This document shows positions 5,590 through 8,232 of a stretch of DNA of 8,232 bases, piece after piece; position 1 is the stretch's first letter; each line of letters opens with the position of its first letter. The stretch spans positions 1 to 8,232 of the forward strand of contig CAMMNR010000078.1 of NCBI GenBank assembly GCA_946498265.1, read 5' to 3'. The position numbers were made by a program, and so were the translations under genes. Source of the stretch: an uncultured Clostridium sp. Lineage in GTDB: Bacteria > Bacillota > Clostridia > TANB77 > CAG-508. A model generated the notes under the pieces. The model worked only from the letters and a program-made list of their open reading frames with translations, was not told the origin of the DNA and searched no databases.

Positions 5590-6549
5590 TTATATTTTTA
5601 TATCCATTTGTATTTTCTGCAAATTTTCGTCATTTGGATTATTTACATATGCATTATAATCTAAATAAATATTCTTAAACCTTATATATTCTGAATTACT
5701 ACTTGAACTATATCCCTTTCCAAATTTAATAGTAAATTGTTTTTTCTCTCCTTTGTTTATTATCAAATTAAATTGTGGAATTTCGTTTAAATATGAAATA
5801 TACTCACTATTATTTGAGTCAAGCAAACATATTTGTTTATTATCAATGTTATTAGACAATAAAATTGTGTTCTCATTTCTATTTGTTACAGTAACTGTAT
5901 ATATAACGTAGTCCATATAAACGTCTTCTCTATTTAATTGAATTTCTACATTATTTTTACTTTCTATTTTAGATAGTTCGTAACTATTAATAAAATTATA
6001 AATACTTAGTTTAGTCTCATTGTTTTCCTCTATTACTGTTATATAGTCCATATAATTTAATCCTTCAGAAATTCCTCCTGTTGCTAAAATGTTGTCTTCT
6101 AAATACGTTACTTTATATGTCATTCCTTGTACTTTATCTAACCAGCCTTCTAACTGATAAGTTTTAGGAGTTTGAAATATCAAATCACAATAATTTTTAA
6201 CAAAGCTATCCATAGTTCCACTAAATACTATATTCTTGCAATCATCTGTTAACATATTGTAAGCTTTCGTATAATCTTTTTCATTACAAGCTTGTACAAA
6301 ATTTTCAATCATTTTTTTATCATCACTTGCTTTTTCCTCAGAAATCTTTTCTCCAGATATTATTGCTTCATCTGGAATAGAAGTATCTTTATTTATCTGT
6401 ACGTTTGAAATACTGTTTCTTTCTTCTTGTATATTTGTCTTAACCATATAATTTAATACTCTTACTAATATAATAAGAAAGACTATAACTAAGACAATTA
6501 ATAAGATTTTCTTCCTATTTTGGTTAAAATATTTTATTAATCTTCTCAT
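5590..6549 (-). CDS. Single-pass membrane protein with NTF2-like and Ig-like domains
   Basis: The 319-residue protein has a basic N-terminus (MRRLIKYFNQNRKK), a membrane segment at about 15-35 and a charged linker to about 77. Residues 78-190 look like an NTF2-like domain: the start KKMIENFVQACNEKDYTKAY aligns by eye with the second domain of the 289-residue protein (FFEAINNEDYTYAYNKL), followed by TYKVTYL and SIYNF strands. Residues 200-300 are beta-rich with YVIYTVTVTNRNENTILLSN and a later KGEKKQFTIKF strand, a pattern typical of Ig-like domains of the DUF4352/telokin-like kind on secreted Gram-positive proteins. AGGAGG lies 9 bases before the ATG. It is placed between the VirB6-like gene (28 bases) and the hydrolase gene (25 bases). 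A VirB8-like scaffold role is inferred; no catalytic motif is visible. Confidence 0.75.
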   Translation of the reverse strand: MRRLIKYFNQNRKKILLIVLVIVFLIILVRVLNYMVKTNIQEERNSISNVQINKDTSIPDEAIISGEKISEEKASDDKKMIENFVQACNEKDYTKAYNMLTDDCKNIVFSGTMDSFVKNYCDLIFQTPKTYQLEGWLDKVQGMTYKVTYLEDNILATGGISEGLNYMDYITVIEENNETKLSIYNFINSYELSKIESKNNVEIQLNREDVYMDYVIYTVTVTNRNENTILLSNNIDNKQICLLDSNNSEYISYLNEIPQFNLIINKGEKKQFTIKFGKGYSSSSNSEYIRFKNIYLDYNAYVNNPNDENLQKIQMDIKI

Positions 6550-6577
6550 AATTATAGTCCTCCTGATATTAATAATA

Positions 6578-8232
6578 TTAATTTACTTTTTTAAGTTTTT
6601 TAACATATTTCATCATATTTTCTGCTTCTCTTCTAGCTTGAGCCTGATTTATTCCATTCTCAGGGTTTAACATTCCTCTCGCCCAAGATTGTGTTACTTG
6701 TTCTACGTATTTTTCATCTACTAATTTCTTATCATCTACTCTTTCTGCAAATTGAGCTGCTATCATTGCCCTTTTCTTAGCTGCATCTGCTTTTTCTTGA
6801 TCTGTCATTCCTTCAACATTTTGTAAGTCTTTTGCAACAGTTTTTTCAAGTTTCATTGCTTTTGCAATTTTCTTTTCGTCTGTTATTCCAGCTTCTGTAT
6901 AATCTATTGATTTTGCAAGTAATTCCTTCTTTTCTTTGGCTGTTCTTTCATGTCCATCGTCTGTAGGAATTAAATCATTTAATCTATTCATTCTGTCTTT
7001 ATCCTTCATAAGTGTTCTTCTTTGTTCAGCTAATTCTGCTGCATTTAATCCATGTGCTCCAACATTATATGTATCTCTTATTCCAGAAGCCCCCTCAGCT
7101 ATTGAACTTCCAACCCCTGTAACTGCATCATAGCCTAAAGTAGAACCTAATCCTGCTCCTGCTGCACCAAATTTGACAATATCATTAAGATCATCTCCAG
7201 CAATACCTGCTGCAATACCAACACTTGCTCCAAGTGCTCCTAATGCTGCTCTTCCTGCCACTCTTGGAGCTGCCTTCAATGTTCTCTTTCCTATATCAGC
7301 GGCTACTGCTCCTGCACCTCCTAGTGTATTTCTGATAGGTTTTGGTATACTTTGAACAATTCCACTATTAGCTATTTTATTACCTAATGCATTTGGCATA
7401 TTTCTAACAGACTCTGCAGTGCTTCCTACTTTTCTTACAAATTTTCCCGTTAGTCCATTACTTTGTGCTATCCATTGTCCCCATCCACGAGTATCGTCCT
7501 GTGTCCAACTTCTTTGTCTTACATTATCCGAAGAACTTGGTACTTGTGTTGTTCTAATTGCTGGCGTTGGTGTTGGTTCTGATGCTGATACACCAGCTGG
7601 CAAAATAACTCCACCCGCCATAGATTCCCCTGGTTCCAATTGAACTCTCCTATTTACACCTGCTCCACCAGTTTCTCCTGAAGTGCTAGGAGATGTTCCA
7701 CCTAAAATAACTGCTCCGCCTGATGTTCCTCCTGAAGGACTTTGGTAAGTTCCTCTTGAACTTCCATCTCCAATGGCTCCTGTACTACCTGCACCTGCTA
7801 TTCTAGAATCTGCAAATTCACTTAATCCCGGTGCGTTATTATTTTCAACACCTCCTGAATTTTGAGTTCTAATTTTTCCAGATCCACTCGAGCCACTTGA
7901 TCCACCTTTCTTTCTATGTGCTGCACTTCCTATAAGTTTTTGAGTTAAACTCATAGCTGCTGCTCCTCCTGCAAAGGATCCAAGTGATCCAGCTGAGCTT
8001 GCTTTATCAAATCCGAAAAATTTTCTTAACATTTTCTCAGATTGAGAAATAAATGCTAATACTATAATTGCATATATGGGGTTATCAGCTGACAAATCTA
8101 CTACTGCTGACCCCGCAAATACTGTATATATTATTAAGTGGAACGGTTGTATTAATGCATTGTACACATATTCTTTTAGCCATGAATTAAATCCTTGTGC
8201 ACTTCCATCTCCTATTTTATCTATAGGATATG
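6578..8232 (-). CDS. VirB6/TrbL-like conjugation channel protein, 5' part cut by window edge
   Basis: The frame is open through the right edge, giving 550 visible C-terminal residues; fragment numbering starts at codon 8230-8228. The visible start reads YPIDKIGDGSAQGFNSWLKE, then VYNALIQPFHLIIYTVF. Hydrophobic segments lie at about 30-46 and 50-63, followed by SEKMLRKFFGFDKASSAG (about 64-81). This arrangement (QPFHxxIY, membrane helix, EKxxRKxFGFDKAS, Gly/Ala stretch) is what I know from VirB6-like proteins of Gram-positive type IV secretion systems. Residues 108-225 are a Gly/Ser/Thr-rich linker, 305-375 a Gly/Ala-rich glycine-zipper-like stretch (ALGALGASVGIAAGIAG), and 385-550 charged and helical. 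Further membrane helices are expected beyond the edge. The GTG at 8167-8165 is internal, not the start. This gene places the operon in a conjugation or secretion context; family is fairly sure, exact role inferred. Confidence 0.8.
   Translation of the reverse strand, partial: YPIDKIGDGSAQGFNSWLKEYVYNALIQPFHLIIYTVFAGSAVVDLSADNPIYAIIVLAFISQSEKMLRKFFGFDKASSAGSLGSFAGGAAAMSLTQKLIGSAAHRKKGGSSGSSGSGKIRTQNSGGVENNNAPGLSEFADSRIAGAGSTGAIGDGSSRGTYQSPSGGTSGGAVILGGTSPSTSGETGGAGVNRRVQLEPGESMAGGVILPAGVSASEPTPTPAIRTTQVPSSSDNVRQRSWTQDDTRGWGQWIAQSNGLTGKFVRKVGSTAESVRNMPNALGNKIANSGIVQSIPKPIRNTLGGAGAVAADIGKRTLKAAPRVAGRAALGALGASVGIAAGIAGDDLNDIVKFGAAGAGLGSTLGYDAVTGVGSSIAEGASGIRDTYNVGAHGLNAAELAEQRRTLMKDKDRMNRLNDLIPTDDGHERTAKEKKELLAKSIDYTEAGITDEKKIAKAMKLEKTVAKDLQNVEGMTDQEKADAAKKRAMIAAQFAERVDDKKLVDEKYVEQVTQSWARGMLNPENGINQAQARREAENMMKYVKKLKKVN

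Noticed and set aside
6936..7643. Three plus-strand open frames rich in Ala, Pro and Ser
   Set aside because: They mirror the Gly/Ala/Ser-rich tail of the VirB6-like protein on the opposite strand; their composition is a by-product of that coding bias.
7600..7920. DNA repeat array in the Gly/Ser/Thr-rich coding region
   Set aside because: Reiterated GGTxxG/SGGS-like codons give a repetitive look, but no unit recurs exactly at a fixed spacing; this is protein low complexity, not a DNA repeat or CRISPR array.
8165..8167. GTG as the start of the VirB6-like gene
   Set aside because: The frame stays open for 21 more codons to the window edge, the added residues fit the family pattern, and no ribosome binding site precedes the GTG.

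Overview
The window is a very AT-rich stretch in which every credible gene lies on the minus strand, so transcription runs from the right edge to the left. Strong AGGAGG-type ribosome binding sites, TTG/ATG start use and Lys/Asn/Ile-rich proteins point to a low-GC Gram-positive bacterium (Bacillota, most likely a Clostridia-type or uncultured gut lineage). That placement is inferred from composition and protein type only.

Layout, in the direction of transcription. (1) 8232-6578: the C-terminal 550 residues of a VirB6/TrbL-like polytopic membrane protein, cut by the right edge. (2) 6549-5590: a single-pass membrane protein with an NTF2-like domain followed by a beta-rich, Ig-like domain. (3) 5564-2565: a 999-residue membrane-anchored cell-wall hydrolase with three catalytic modules (a lysozyme/glucosaminidase-like domain, an M23 metallopeptidase and a C39-like cysteine peptidase), started by TTG. 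(4) 2555-2127, 2103-1531 and 1514-645: three further single-pass proteins with short cytoplasmic N-termini. The 190-residue one has one NTF2-like domain and the 289-residue one has two, while the 142-residue one is an orphan. These six genes are 9 to 28 bases apart and look like one operon whose promoter lies beyond the right edge. (5) 644-504: a junction with a perfect 32-bp palindrome, an extended -10 promoter, a possible nine-codon leader ORF and an AT-only hairpin. (6) 503-1: the start of an unrecognised cytoplasmic acidic protein, cut by the left edge.

Together, genes 1 to 4 resemble the envelope-spanning half of a Gram-positive conjugative type IV secretion system. The VirB6-like protein would form part of the inner-membrane channel. 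The hydrolase would be the VirB1-type factor that opens peptidoglycan. The NTF2-like proteins would play the VirB8/TcpC scaffold role outside the membrane. No VirB4 ATPase, coupling protein, relaxase or oriT is visible here, so it cannot be told whether this belongs to a mobile element or to a resident secretion system. The least ordinary points are the three-enzyme hydrolase, the group of small NTF2-like proteins around it, and the regulatory junction at 504-644. I see no RNA gene, insertion sequence, CRISPR array or origin. Apart from the 141-base junction, no non-coding stretch exceeds about 30 bases.
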